A program made the position numbers and the translations under genes. Positions 6,453 through 13,031 of a stretch of DNA of 13,032 nucleotides are shown piece after piece. This DNA is from MGR-bin208 sp043779285 (GTDB lineage: Bacteria; Bacteroidota; Bacteroidia; Chitinophagales; Chitinophagaceae). The notes below the pieces were generated by a model. It saw nothing but the letters and a program-made list of their open reading frames with translations. It had not been told where the DNA came from and searched no databases. Numbering within the stretch: the first letter of the stretch is position 1; each line of letters starts with the position of its first letter. Where the stretch lies: positions 1 through 13,032 of the forward strand of contig JAYWEL010000058.1 of assembly GCA_043779285.1 (NCBI GenBank), in the 5' to 3' direction.

Positions 6453-7328
6453 ATGAGTATGCGACAGCTAAAGATCACGAAGTCGATTACGAATCGTGAA
6501 TCTCAAAGTCTCGAAAAGTATTTACAAGAAATCGGCAAAGTAGAACTGATCTCGCCTGAAGAAGAAGTGAGACTGGCCAAGCAAATTAAGCAAGGTGATC
6601 AATTTGCATTAGATCGATTAACCCGAGCCAATCTTCGATTTGTTGTTTCTGTTTCCAAACAATATCAAAATCAGGGCTTATCATTACCCGATTTAATTAA
6701 TGAGGGAAACCTTGGATTAATTAAAGCTGCACAACGCTTTGATGAAACACGTGGATTTAAATTCATTTCTTATGCAGTGTGGTGGATCAGACAAAGTATT
6801 TTACAATCCCTTGCCGAACAGTCCAGAATTGTTCGACTGCCTTTAAATAAAGTGGGTTTAACAAATAAGGTTCAAAAAGCATTTTCTACATTGGAGCAGG
6901 AGTATGAACGTGAACCATCAGCTGAAGAAGTTGCCGAATTTTTAGGTTTAGAATTGGATGAAGTAACCTCTTCCATGAATTCTTCCATCAGGCATTTAAG
7001 TGTTGATACACCCTTATCAGAAGGTGAAGACGGTTCTCTCTTAGATGTCATGGAAAATCACAATTCGGAAAAAACTGATGGCGAATTGGAACATAAACAA
7101 TCCTTGAAAACTGAAATCGACCGTTCTTTACGAATATTGACCGAACGCCAGAAAGAAGTGATTTGTTACTTTTTTGGGATAGGTGTCGATCACCCGATGA
7201 GCCTGGAAGACATTGGTGAGAAATTTAATCTTACCAGGGAAAGAGTACGTCAGATAAAAGACAAGGCCATTACCAAACTAAGAACTACAAATCGATGTAA
7301 TCTTTTAAGACCCTATTTAGGCGTATGA
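6453..7328 (+). CDS. rpoD: primary sigma factor RpoD (sigma-70 / SigA), short Bacteroidota form
   Basis: The 291-aa protein directs RNA polymerase to housekeeping promoters. Region 1.2 lies at about 18-48 (LEKYLQEIGKVELISPEEEV). Region 2 spans 55-125, with LPDLINEGNLGLIKAAQRFD for core binding and YAVWWIRQSI (107-116) for -10 recognition. Sigma-3 lies at about 130-205. Region 4 carries the helix-turn-helix SLEDIGEKFNLTRERVRQIK (250-269). Region 1.1 and the large non-conserved insert of E. coli RpoD (613 aa) are absent, as is usual in Bacteroidota, whose RpoD reads the -33 TTTG / -7 TAnnTTTG promoters seen in this window. The usual family N-terminus is MRQLKITKSITNRESQSLEK, which here would start at the second ATG, 6459; 6453 adds Met-Ser. 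It ends before a strong hairpin terminator. Confidence 0.96.
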   Translation: MSMRQLKITKSITNRESQSLEKYLQEIGKVELISPEEEVRLAKQIKQGDQFALDRLTRANLRFVVSVSKQYQNQGLSLPDLINEGNLGLIKAAQRFDETRGFKFISYAVWWIRQSILQSLAEQSRIVRLPLNKVGLTNKVQKAFSTLEQEYEREPSAEEVAEFLGLELDEVTSSMNSSIRHLSVDTPLSEGEDGSLLDVMENHNSEKTDGELEHKQSLKTEIDRSLRILTERQKEVICYFFGIGVDHPMSLEDIGEKFNLTRERVRQIKDKAITKLRTTNRCNLLRPYLGV

Positions 7329-7349
7329 TTTAATTCTACACGACATTCT

Positions 7350-7357
7350 TATATTTG
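7350..7357 (+). promoter_or_regulatory. Bacteroidota-type -7 element ahead of ffh
   Basis: TATATTTG matches TAnnTTTG exactly and is followed by CAAAAAA. The predicted start is near 7364, giving a leader of about 65 nt. The rpoD terminator hairpin (7373-7398) would then sit inside this leader. No good -33 TTTG is present; TATG at 7324-7327 is the nearest. Confidence 0.5.
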
Positions 7358-7372
7358 CAAAAAATGATACTT

Positions 7373-7400
7373 AAAGTGAACTTTTTTTAGTTCACTTTTT
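7373..7400 (+). terminator. rho-independent terminator after rpoD
   Basis: AAAGTGAACT (7373-7382) pairs perfectly over 10 bp with AGTTCACTTT (7389-7398) around a six-T loop. T residues continue to 7400. The stem is AT-rich but perfect. Confidence 0.78.
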
Positions 7401-7428
7401 ATTTATGTCGATGTAAACCTTCCGAGCT

Positions 7429-8754
7429 ATGTTTCAAAATCTTTCAGACAAATTAGACTCCGCCTTTAAATTATTAAAAGGCGCCGGTAGTATAACCGAA
7501 ATCAATATTGCAACAACGCTAAAGGAAATCAGGAGAGCCCTGGTTGATGCGGATGTAAACTATAAGATAGCCAAGGAATTTACCGATAAGATCAAGGAAA
7601 AAGCAATCGGAGAAAAAGTCATTAAGTCCATTAATCCCGGACAAATGATGACCAAAATTGTGAAGGATGAATTAGCCGAATTGATGGGTGGAACCGAAAG
7701 CGAATTCAACGCAAAAGGAAATCCTGCAGTTATTCTGATTGCCGGTTTACAAGGTTCTGGTAAAACAACATTCAGTGGCAAACTGGCTAATTTTTTAAAA
7801 ACTAAAAAAGGGTTATCCCCTCTTTTGGTTGCTGCAGACGTCTATCGGCCTGCTGCTATCGAACAGTTAAATGTGCTGGGAGGTCAGATAGCGGTTGATG
7901 TGTACAGTGAACCGGAAAATAAAGATGTTGTTTCTATTGTAAAGAATGCCATAAAGGAAGCCAAATCAAAGAACAAGAATGTTGTCATCATAGATACGGC
8001 CGGACGTTTAGCTGTTGATGAAGTGATGATGACCGAAGTTACAAATATTAAAAATGCAGTAAATCCGACAGAAATATTATTTGTTGTAGATAGCATGACC
8101 GGTCAGGATGCCGTAAATACTGCAAAAATCTTCAATGAACGGTTAGATTTTACCGGAGTTGTATTGACAAAACTGGATGGCGATACCCGTGGTGGTGCTG
8201 CTCTTTCTATCAAATACATGGTCAATAAACCCATCAAATTTACCAGCAGCGGTGAAAAATTGGATACCATTGATATTTTTTATCCCGAAAGAATGGCCCA
8301 GCGTATACTTGGCATGGGAGACATCGTATCCCTGGTAGAAAAAGCGCAGGAACAATTTGATGAAGAAAAAGCCCGTAAACTGGAGAAAAAGATCCGTAAA
8401 AATCAATTCGATTTTGCTGATTTCAAAATGCAACTTGAACAGATCAAGAAAATGGGGAATATGAAGGACCTGTTGGGTATGATTCCCGGCCTTGGAAAAC
8501 AAATTAAGGATATTGACATCAGTGATGATTCTTTCAAAGGTATTGAAGCCATGATTGGCTCCATGACTGTTATGGAAAGATCCAATCCAGACATGATTGA
8601 CAGCAGTCGCCGCAACCGGATTGCCAAAGGTTCGGGTAAAACCATTGCTGAAGTAAATGCATTTATGAAACAATTTGAACAGATGAAAAGCATGATGAAA
8701 ACCTTTAATAATATACCCATGGGCAGGATGATGCCGGGCATAGGAAAAAAATAA
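7429..8754 (+). CDS. ffh: signal recognition particle protein Ffh (SRP54)
   Basis: The 441-aa GTPase binds 4.5S RNA and the signal sequences of nascent membrane proteins and delivers ribosomes to FtsY at the inner membrane. The helical N domain covers about 1-88 with TLKEIRRALVDADVN (30-44). The G domain carries the P-loop GLQGSGKTTFSGKLA (106-120), ADVYRPAAIEQL (136-147), DTAGR (189-193) and TKLDGDTRGGAALS (247-260). The Met-rich M domain spans about 327-431, with the RNA-binding SRRNRIAKGSG (393-403) and a Met-dense end. Length and order are standard for bacterial Ffh. It has its own -7 element and lies ahead of rpsP, an order found in many bacteria. No ffs gene for the SRP RNA was found here. 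Confidence 0.97.
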   Translation: MFQNLSDKLDSAFKLLKGAGSITEINIATTLKEIRRALVDADVNYKIAKEFTDKIKEKAIGEKVIKSINPGQMMTKIVKDELAELMGGTESEFNAKGNPAVILIAGLQGSGKTTFSGKLANFLKTKKGLSPLLVAADVYRPAAIEQLNVLGGQIAVDVYSEPENKDVVSIVKNAIKEAKSKNKNVVIIDTAGRLAVDEVMMTEVTNIKNAVNPTEILFVVDSMTGQDAVNTAKIFNERLDFTGVVLTKLDGDTRGGAALSIKYMVNKPIKFTSSGEKLDTIDIFYPERMAQRILGMGDIVSLVEKAQEQFDEEKARKLEKKIRKNQFDFADFKMQLEQIKKMGNMKDLLGMIPGLGKQIKDIDISDDSFKGIEAMIGSMTVMERSNPDMIDSSRRNRIAKGSGKTIAEVNAFMKQFEQMKSMMKTFNNIPMGRMMPGIGKK

Positions 8755-8809
8755 ATATATTTTTGATATAAAATTTTCCTTAAAAAGTGGTTATTAAATT
8801 TAATTTGCT

Positions 8810-8840
8810 TTTGGATATTGAATTCTCTTTCATACATTTG
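8810..8840 (+). promoter_or_regulatory. rpsP promoter, full -33/-7 Bacteroidota consensus
   Basis: TTTG (8810-8813), a 19-nt spacer and TACATTTG (8833-8840) match the published Bacteroidota consensus TTTG-N19-TAnnTTTG. The start site would be near 8847, with a leader of about 40 nt. This is the clearest promoter in the window. Confidence 0.75.
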
Positions 8841-8887
8841 CAGTCCTATTAAACAATTTTTTTAACGCATTTAAATTTTTATTTACG

Positions 8888-9340
8888 ATGCCAGTCAAGA
8901 TTAGATTACAGCGCCACGGTTCTAAAAAACGACCTTTTTACTTTATTGTAATTGCAGATGGCCGCAGCCCACGTGATGGGAAATTCATTCAGAAAATCGG
9001 TACTTACAATCCTTTAACGATTCCGGCAACCATTCAATTGGATCGCCAGAAAGCGTTGGAGTGGTTAGGTAACGGAGCTCAGCCTACTGACACCGTTCGC
9101 CGAATTTTATCTTTCAAAGGTGTATTATACCTTAAGCATTTATTGCGTGGTGTAACCCTTGGCCTTTTTGATGAAGCAACAGCTATGGATAAATTCCAGA
9201 GTTGGCATTCAGATCATGAAGCCCAGGTAAGAAGACGCCAGGAAGATTCTAGAAGAGCGAAAAGAAGCCAAAGAACACCTACTCCTACTGTACGTAAAGT
9301 AGAAAATAAATCAGAAGGCGAAGTTAGCAACGAAGGCTAA
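8888..9340 (+). CDS. rpsP: 30S ribosomal protein S16, long form
   Basis: The first 85 residues are canonical S16: MPVKIRLQRHGSKKRPFYFI, then ADGRSPRDGKFIQKIGTYNP (23-42) and QPTDTVRRILSFKGVLYLKH (65-84). S16 binds the 16S rRNA 5' domain and is needed for 30S assembly. The E. coli protein has 82 aa. This one has 150, with a C-terminal extension from about 86 that runs through a helical stretch, a basic RRRQEDSRRAKRSQR patch (115-129) and an acidic end. Such extensions are common in Bacteroidota S16, so I treat it as genuine. It is flanked by its own promoter and a strong terminator, so it may form a single-gene transcript despite the conserved rpsP-rimM order. Confidence 0.96.
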   Translation: MPVKIRLQRHGSKKRPFYFIVIADGRSPRDGKFIQKIGTYNPLTIPATIQLDRQKALEWLGNGAQPTDTVRRILSFKGVLYLKHLLRGVTLGLFDEATAMDKFQSWHSDHEAQVRRRQEDSRRAKRSQRTPTPTVRKVENKSEGEVSNEG

Positions 9341-9365
9341 TTGACCTCTTTTTTTAAAACTCATT

Positions 9366-9395
9366 AAGCTGACATCTTTGATGTCAGCTTTTTTT
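9366..9395 (+). terminator. rho-independent terminator after rpsP
   Basis: AAGCTGACATC (9366-9376) pairs perfectly over 11 bp with GATGTCAGCTT (9380-9390) around a TTT loop. A T run follows to 9395. Strong by both stem and tract. Confidence 0.9.
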
Positions 9396-9409
9396 GTTTG
9401 ACCTTATAT

Positions 9410-9417
9410 TATTTTTG
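9410..9417 (+). promoter_or_regulatory. candidate -7 element for rimM
   Basis: TATTTTTG is an exact TAnnTTTG match just after the rpsP terminator. The leader would be about 22 nt to the start at 9446. TTTG copies at 9393-9396 and 9397-9400 are too close to serve as a normal -33 element. Confidence 0.5.
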
Positions 9418-9445
9418 AATAAAAAAAATCATTTAAGATTTATAC

Positions 9446-9964
9446 ATGGAAGAATATTTTAAAGTCGGAAAACTGGTAGCTACCTATGCTACCAATGGAG
9501 AGATGATTATGACTCATTCTCTTGGTAACATGTCTTTAATAAAAGAACTGGAAGTGATTTTTATAGAAGATCGTAAAGCATCATTCCTTCCCTGGTTTAT
9601 TGAAGATGCAAAAGTAAAAAGCAGGAATGAATTGATTGTAAAACTGGAAACGGTTGACAGCAAAGAATCTGCTATGACTATTTTGCAAAAAGAAGTATGG
9701 ATCAGCGAAAACGATTTTAAAAAATTTGCAGATCAGTCAAGCCCCATCAGTTTATTGGGATATGAAATAGTTGAAAACAAAAAAGCACTTGGAAAAGTGC
9801 TGGAAATATTGGAACAACCCCATCAGATTCTTTGCCGGATTGAAATAAATGAAAAGGAAGTACTCATCCCTTTGAATGAATCAACCCTGCTGAAAATCGA
9901 TCACAAAAAAAAGAATATACAGGTTTCTTTACCGGATGGTTTGCTGGATATTTACCTGGGTTGA
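9446..9964 (+). CDS. rimM: ribosome maturation factor RimM
   Basis: The 172-aa protein assists late 16S rRNA processing and assembly of the 30S head by binding S19. The N-terminal barrel (about 5-88) begins with FKVGKLVATYATNGEMIMTH (5-24), where the family usually has a THG-x-x-GE pattern; Tyr-Ala replaces His-Gly, a drift seen in this phylum. The PRC-barrel half (about 98-172) has LLGYEIV (103-109), LGKVLEILEQP (115-125), EVLIPLNE (138-145) and the C-terminal LPDGLLDIYLG (162-172), all typical. It follows rpsP as in many bacteria, but a strong terminator lies between them. The usual downstream trmD and rplS are absent; dinB follows instead. Confidence 0.92.
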   Translation: MEEYFKVGKLVATYATNGEMIMTHSLGNMSLIKELEVIFIEDRKASFLPWFIEDAKVKSRNELIVKLETVDSKESAMTILQKEVWISENDFKKFADQSSPISLLGYEIVENKKALGKVLEILEQPHQILCRIEINEKEVLIPLNESTLLKIDHKKKNIQVSLPDGLLDIYLG

Positions 9965-10054
9965 TTTTTTATACCGCTTATAAACAGTAAATCAAGATGG
10001 TATTACTTATTGTTCTATACTCCCACTTTATCATTAACCTTTATTCTTAGTGCT

Positions 10055-10062
10055 TAACTTTG
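10055..10062 (+). promoter_or_regulatory. candidate -7 element for dinB, overlapping a possible TTG start
   Basis: TAACTTTG is an exact TAnnTTTG match. Transcription would begin near 10068-10070, at or beside the GTG start codon at 10069, implying a leaderless or nearly leaderless message. No well-spaced -33 TTTG is visible. Confidence 0.45.
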
Positions 10063-10068
10063 AACAAA

Positions 10069-11277
10069 GTGAGTGACCAACCCAGACATATTGCCCATTT
10101 TGACCTGGATGCTTTTTTTGTATCGGTTGAAATTTTAAACAACCCTTCATTAAAAGGCAAAGCAGTCATCGTTGGCGGATCAAGTGACCGGGGTGTGGTA
10201 ACCACCTGCAGTTATGAAGCCCGGAAATTCGGTGTGCATTCGGCTATGCCCATGAAAACCGCCATGCGCCTGTGTCCGCATGCAATACTTTTACAAGGAA
10301 CCAGGGGAGAATACAGTAAATATTCAAGATGGGTTACCGATATCATTGCGTCCAAATCGCCACAATATGAAAAAGCTTCCATCGATGAATTTTATGTCGA
10401 CCTCACAGGCATGGATAAGTTTTTCAATGTTACCCAGTATTGCTCCGACCTGAGACAACAGATCATCGACGAAACCGGACTCCCCATTTCATGTGGTTTA
10501 TCTACCAGTAAACTGGTCAGCAAAATTGCCACCGATGAAGCAAAACCCAATGGGTTTTTAGAGATTTTACCGGGCAGGGAAACCAGTTTTTTATGGCCAT
10601 TACCCATTGAAAAAATTCCCGGTGTTGGAAAACAATCTGCCCTAGCATTAAAAGAACTTGGCATCTATACCATTGAAGATATTGCCAAAACACCGGTTGA
10701 ATTATTGGAACAAAAACTGGGAAAATGGGGTCCTTCCCTTTTCCGGAAAGCACATGGCATCGATCATTCAACCGTAGAAAATGATTGGGAACAGAAAAGC
10801 ATGAGCCATGAAAACACGTTTCATGAAAACCAAACGGATCTTGAATTTTTGCATAAAGAATTAGTGCGACTAACAGAAAAAACAGCCTATTCATTAAGAG
10901 AAGATGAAAAGCTAACCGGCTGTGTCACCGTTAAAATTCGTTACGCTGATTTTGAAACTACCTCCCGGCAAGAAATAGTTGACTACACGGCATTGGACGA
11001 TGTGTTGATTGGGAAAGTAAAAGACTTGTTCAACAAATCCTATCAAAAGCAAAGATCTGTTCGTTTACTCGGTGTTCGCTTCAGCCAGTTTATTCCTTTT
11101 ACCATGCAAATGAGTTTGTTTGAAAATAATGTAGAGAAACTTAATCTTTACAAAGCCGTAGATGATATTAAAGATCGGTTTGGAAGTAAGATGGTAAGTA
11201 AGGCTGTCACCTCACAATTTAAAGAAGAATCCAATATCGCTTCTTCACATCAAAGTTTAAAAAAGAAACCTAAGTGA
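10069..11277 (+). CDS. dinB: DNA polymerase IV (Y-family translesion polymerase)
   Basis: The protein extends synthesis past damaged template bases in the SOS or stress response. Numbering here is from a possible TTG at 10060; I prefer the GTG at 10069 (Met-Ser-Asp-Gln-Pro), because the TTG lies inside a -7 element. The palm begins with HFDLDAFFVSVE (13-24), giving metal ligand Asp15 and the steric-gate aromatic pair. ASIDEFYVDLTG (106-117) supplies Asp109 and Glu110. The thumb has IEKIPGVGKQSALALKELGI (183-202), a helix-hairpin-helix. The little finger follows from about 245. QMSLF (350-354) is a beta-clamp binding motif, unusually placed about 50 residues before the end, with a further helix DDIKDRFGSKMVSKA (368-382). 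Length, 402-405 aa, is slightly above the roughly 350 of E. coli DinB. No SOS box can be called. Confidence 0.93.
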   Translation: MSDQPRHIAHFDLDAFFVSVEILNNPSLKGKAVIVGGSSDRGVVTTCSYEARKFGVHSAMPMKTAMRLCPHAILLQGTRGEYSKYSRWVTDIIASKSPQYEKASIDEFYVDLTGMDKFFNVTQYCSDLRQQIIDETGLPISCGLSTSKLVSKIATDEAKPNGFLEILPGRETSFLWPLPIEKIPGVGKQSALALKELGIYTIEDIAKTPVELLEQKLGKWGPSLFRKAHGIDHSTVENDWEQKSMSHENTFHENQTDLEFLHKELVRLTEKTAYSLREDEKLTGCVTVKIRYADFETTSRQEIVDYTALDDVLIGKVKDLFNKSYQKQRSVRLLGVRFSQFIPFTMQMSLFENNVEKLNLYKAVDDIKDRFGSKMVSKAVTSQFKEESNIASSHQSLKKKPK

Positions 11278-11341
11278 ATCATCTAATATAAGGATTTGCA
11301 CTACCCAATGAATTAATGTTTTTATCATTTAGTCTCCGTTT

Positions 11342-12067
11342 TTAAAATAATATTTTTACATCCGGGGTATCGCTAACATCTAAACCATAATAAAATATAT
11401 AAAGACTGCCATAAGTATATATACCGCCGCCATCTGGCCGGGTTTCGATAAAATATTCGTAGGGATCTGATGATTGACCGTTTGTAATCGGATAAACTTC
11501 TATCCAACCAGGATTGGTGTCTCGTTGAATTAAAATCCTAAATGGAGAACCTGCAGGAATATAATTATAGAAATTTTTTATTTCGATAGCATTGTACCAG
11601 GGGAAAATCCATACCAGATTATCAAGAATTACCTCATGTGTTCTATCCGGCAATCCATCTACATTTACTTTTACAGTATCTTTTGCAAACAAACCTGGTC
11701 TGTCGGTTACCGTTAATTCAAACTGATAAACTCCTTTTTCTAGATTGGTGAGTTTTGTTGATTTAAAAGTTGGATTTTGAATAAAAAATGATACCGGGCC
11801 TGAAATTTTTTTCCATTGAAACGTAAGGATACTATCTTCTCTATCAAAACCCGAACCAATTAAATCGCAGAAGTTTACCTGAACAAAAAGGTTTGTATCC
11901 GAGCCTGCATTTGCTACTGGCGGAGTATTAATTGGTGGTGGCGGATTAATAGTACCACTACCAGTACCACTACTAGTACCAGTGGCTGGTGCCTCTTTTG
12001 TGCAATTAGCACTTATAATCACTATTACAACAAGTATAATAATTTGAAAAAAATGTATTTTTTTCAT
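11342..12067 (-). CDS. PKD-like domain lipoprotein, paralogue B
   Basis: The 241-aa protein starts with a lipoprotein signal peptide: MKKIHF, a hydrophobic core, and a lipobox ending ISANC with Cys22 as the lipidated residue. CTKE follows, a charge pattern like Bacteroidota surface-export signals. A Thr/Ser/Gly and Pro linker (26-50) leads into a PKD/K319L-like domain at about 49-138 (PPVANAGSDTNL, LTFQWKKISGP, GVYQFELTVTD). Such beta-sandwich domains usually mediate surface contacts. The C-terminal 140-241 is an unrecognised beta-rich domain sharing LxWxxP, IEIxN, IPxxxPxR and WxEV positions with paralogue A upstream. It is 70 nt downstream of A. Function is unknown; a surface protein is most likely, an immunity lipoprotein is an alternative. 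Confidence 0.85.
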   Translation of the reverse strand: MKKIHFFQIIILVVIVIISANCTKEAPATGTSSGTGSGTINPPPPINTPPVANAGSDTNLFVQVNFCDLIGSGFDREDSILTFQWKKISGPVSFFIQNPTFKSTKLTNLEKGVYQFELTVTDRPGLFAKDTVKVNVDGLPDRTHEVILDNLVWIFPWYNAIEIKNFYNYIPAGSPFRILIQRDTNPGWIEVYPITNGQSSDPYEYFIETRPDGGGIYTYGSLYIFYYGLDVSDTPDVKILF

Positions 12068-12137
12068 GATTAAAATTTATTCTCCGGATATAAAATCCAA
12101 AAGTAAAAAAAGGTCAACTGGCAATATCAGCTTCTCA

Positions 12138-12872
12138 TCAAAACATAATTCTTACATCAAAAAAATTATTATCTCCATAATCAGTATACATCCAAAAGGT
12201 GGTATTGCTATTATTGCTATTAAAGCCATAAATATTATTGCTATTAAAGCCATAATAATATAAGTTGCTAAGGGAGTACTGACTGAAGTGAATAACTTCA
12301 TGCCAGACTGCCTGGTTGATGGATTTAATTAAAACCCGGATAGGTCTATTAGGTGGTATCTGCGAAAAAATATTATCAATTTCAATTGTACAACCCATAG
12401 GGCAAGTCCACCTTAAATTAAAAAAATTGACGAAGTTTGTTAATGACCCGACATTGACCGCTCGAACTGTTACCGTATCTCTACCGGTTAATCCCTGGTT
12501 ATTAATAACTAAAAGTTCAAACTGGTATTCACCTTCAAGAAGATTAGAAACAGTTGTAGTTAAACTTTGCGGAGAAACGATGGTACATGCCGGCCCCGCT
12601 ATTTTAGTCCAGCTCGAACTAAGCGTATTCCCCATTACCGGGTCAGTAGCTTGCCCTCTTAATATCATGTCATTATTGAGTAATACAATTGAAAAATCCA
12701 CACCTGCATTAGCTACTGGTGGCCGGTTAGGTGGTGGGTTAGGTGGTGGGTTAGGTGGTGGTGGATAGCTAATAATACCCGTACCTGTTACAGGCAACTC
12801 TTTTGTGCAACTAGCACTTACAAAAATTATTACAACAAGTATAATAATTTTAATAAAGTGTATCTTTTTCAT
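12138..12872 (-). CDS. PKD-like domain lipoprotein, paralogue A
   Basis: The 244-aa protein has the same plan as its neighbour. The signal peptide begins MKKIHF and ends in lipobox VSASC (Cys22), again followed by TKE. A Pro-rich linker built of PPPN repeats (about 36-52) leads to a PKD-like domain (RPPVANAGVDFSIVL onward, to about 140). The C-terminal domain of about 145-244 is homologous to that of paralogue B (LRWTCP, CTIEIDN, IPPNRPIRVLI, WHEV) and ends in a similar DVRIMF. It alone contains a duplicated YGFNSNN block near 210-222, and two extra Cys (CPMGC) in the C-terminal domain. It lies 60 nt after the stop of the truncated gene at the window edge, so the three may be one transcript. 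No promoter octamer was found directly upstream. Confidence 0.84.
   Translation of the reverse strand: MKKIHFIKIIILVVIIFVSASCTKELPVTGTGIISYPPPPNPPPNPPPNRPPVANAGVDFSIVLLNNDMILRGQATDPVMGNTLSSSWTKIAGPACTIVSPQSLTTTVSNLLEGEYQFELLVINNQGLTGRDTVTVRAVNVGSLTNFVNFFNLRWTCPMGCTIEIDNIFSQIPPNRPIRVLIKSINQAVWHEVIHFSQYSLSNLYYYGFNSNNIYGFNSNNSNTTFWMYTDYGDNNFFDVRIMF
12209..12256 (-). repeat. 24-bp in-frame tandem repeat, two copies
   Basis: 12209-12232 and 12233-12256 differ only at the last base by eye. On the minus strand they encode the duplicated (I)YGFNSNN block of lipoprotein A. The length is a multiple of three, so the frame is kept. Confidence 0.85.
12718..12765 (-). repeat. 12-bp in-frame minisatellite encoding Pro-Pro-Pro-Asn
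   Basis: Units read GGTGGTGGGTTA on the plus strand: perfect at 12730-12741 and 12742-12753, degenerate at 12718-12729 and 12754-12765. They code for the Pro-rich linker between the lipidated N-terminus and the PKD domain of lipoprotein A. Copy number could change linker length without shifting the frame. Confidence 0.85.
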
Positions 12873-12932
12873 GATTTCAGGTTTAGATATTTACTAATCT
12901 TGATTTCTTAGTTATTATTTGCAATACCGGGG

Positions 12933-13031
12933 TCATTTTTTAAACGGCAACGCATTTATCATTTGCCCCACTGTACGGCCTTGTATTACTCCGGCCTCTC
13001 CGCCAAATCTGAAAATAGTGCCGCCACTAAC
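12933..13031 (-). CDS. 3' end of an unidentified gene, truncated by window edge
   Basis: On the minus strand a frame open from the window edge gives 32 residues and a TGA stop. It opens VSGGTIFRFGGEAGVIQGR and ends TVGQMINALPFKK. The composition (Gly pairs, balanced hydrophobic and charged residues, no low complexity) looks like genuine protein, and the other two minus frames contain stops or poor composition. The local DNA is richer in G and C than the following gap. The fragment is too short to name. The Gly-rich strand followed by a short helix and basic end is reminiscent of the ends of secreted or polymorphic-toxin proteins, but this is an impression only. It lies upstream of the two lipoproteins in the same direction. 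Confidence 0.6.
   Translation of the reverse strand, partial: VSGGTIFRFGGEAGVIQGRTVGQMINALPFKK

Noticed and set aside
8143..8673. 176-codon open frame on the minus strand inside ffh
   Set aside because: It lies fully antisense to the strongly conserved G and M domains of Ffh and has no recognisable domain; it is a mirror frame of real coding sequence.
8755..8809. SRP 4.5S RNA gene next to ffh
   Set aside because: The gap is too short and AT-rich, and lacks the conserved GGAA-tetraloop hairpin region.
9965..10054. Small gene or RNA between rimM and dinB
   Set aside because: Only about 90 bp, with no substantial frame and no stable fold visible apart from the downstream -7 element.
11278..11341. 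Bidirectional terminator between dinB and lipoprotein B
   Set aside because: No stem of convincing length or GC content followed by a T run was found on either strand.
12718..12765. Short regularly spaced repeats as a possible CRISPR array
   Set aside because: Units are 12 bp, contiguous without spacers, and encode an in-frame PPPN linker.
12316..12768. 150-codon open frame on the plus strand opposite lipoprotein A
   Set aside because: It ends in a Gly-Gly-Gly-Leu run that is only the complement of the PPPN repeat, and the minus frame has a clear lipoprotein signal and PKD-like domain.
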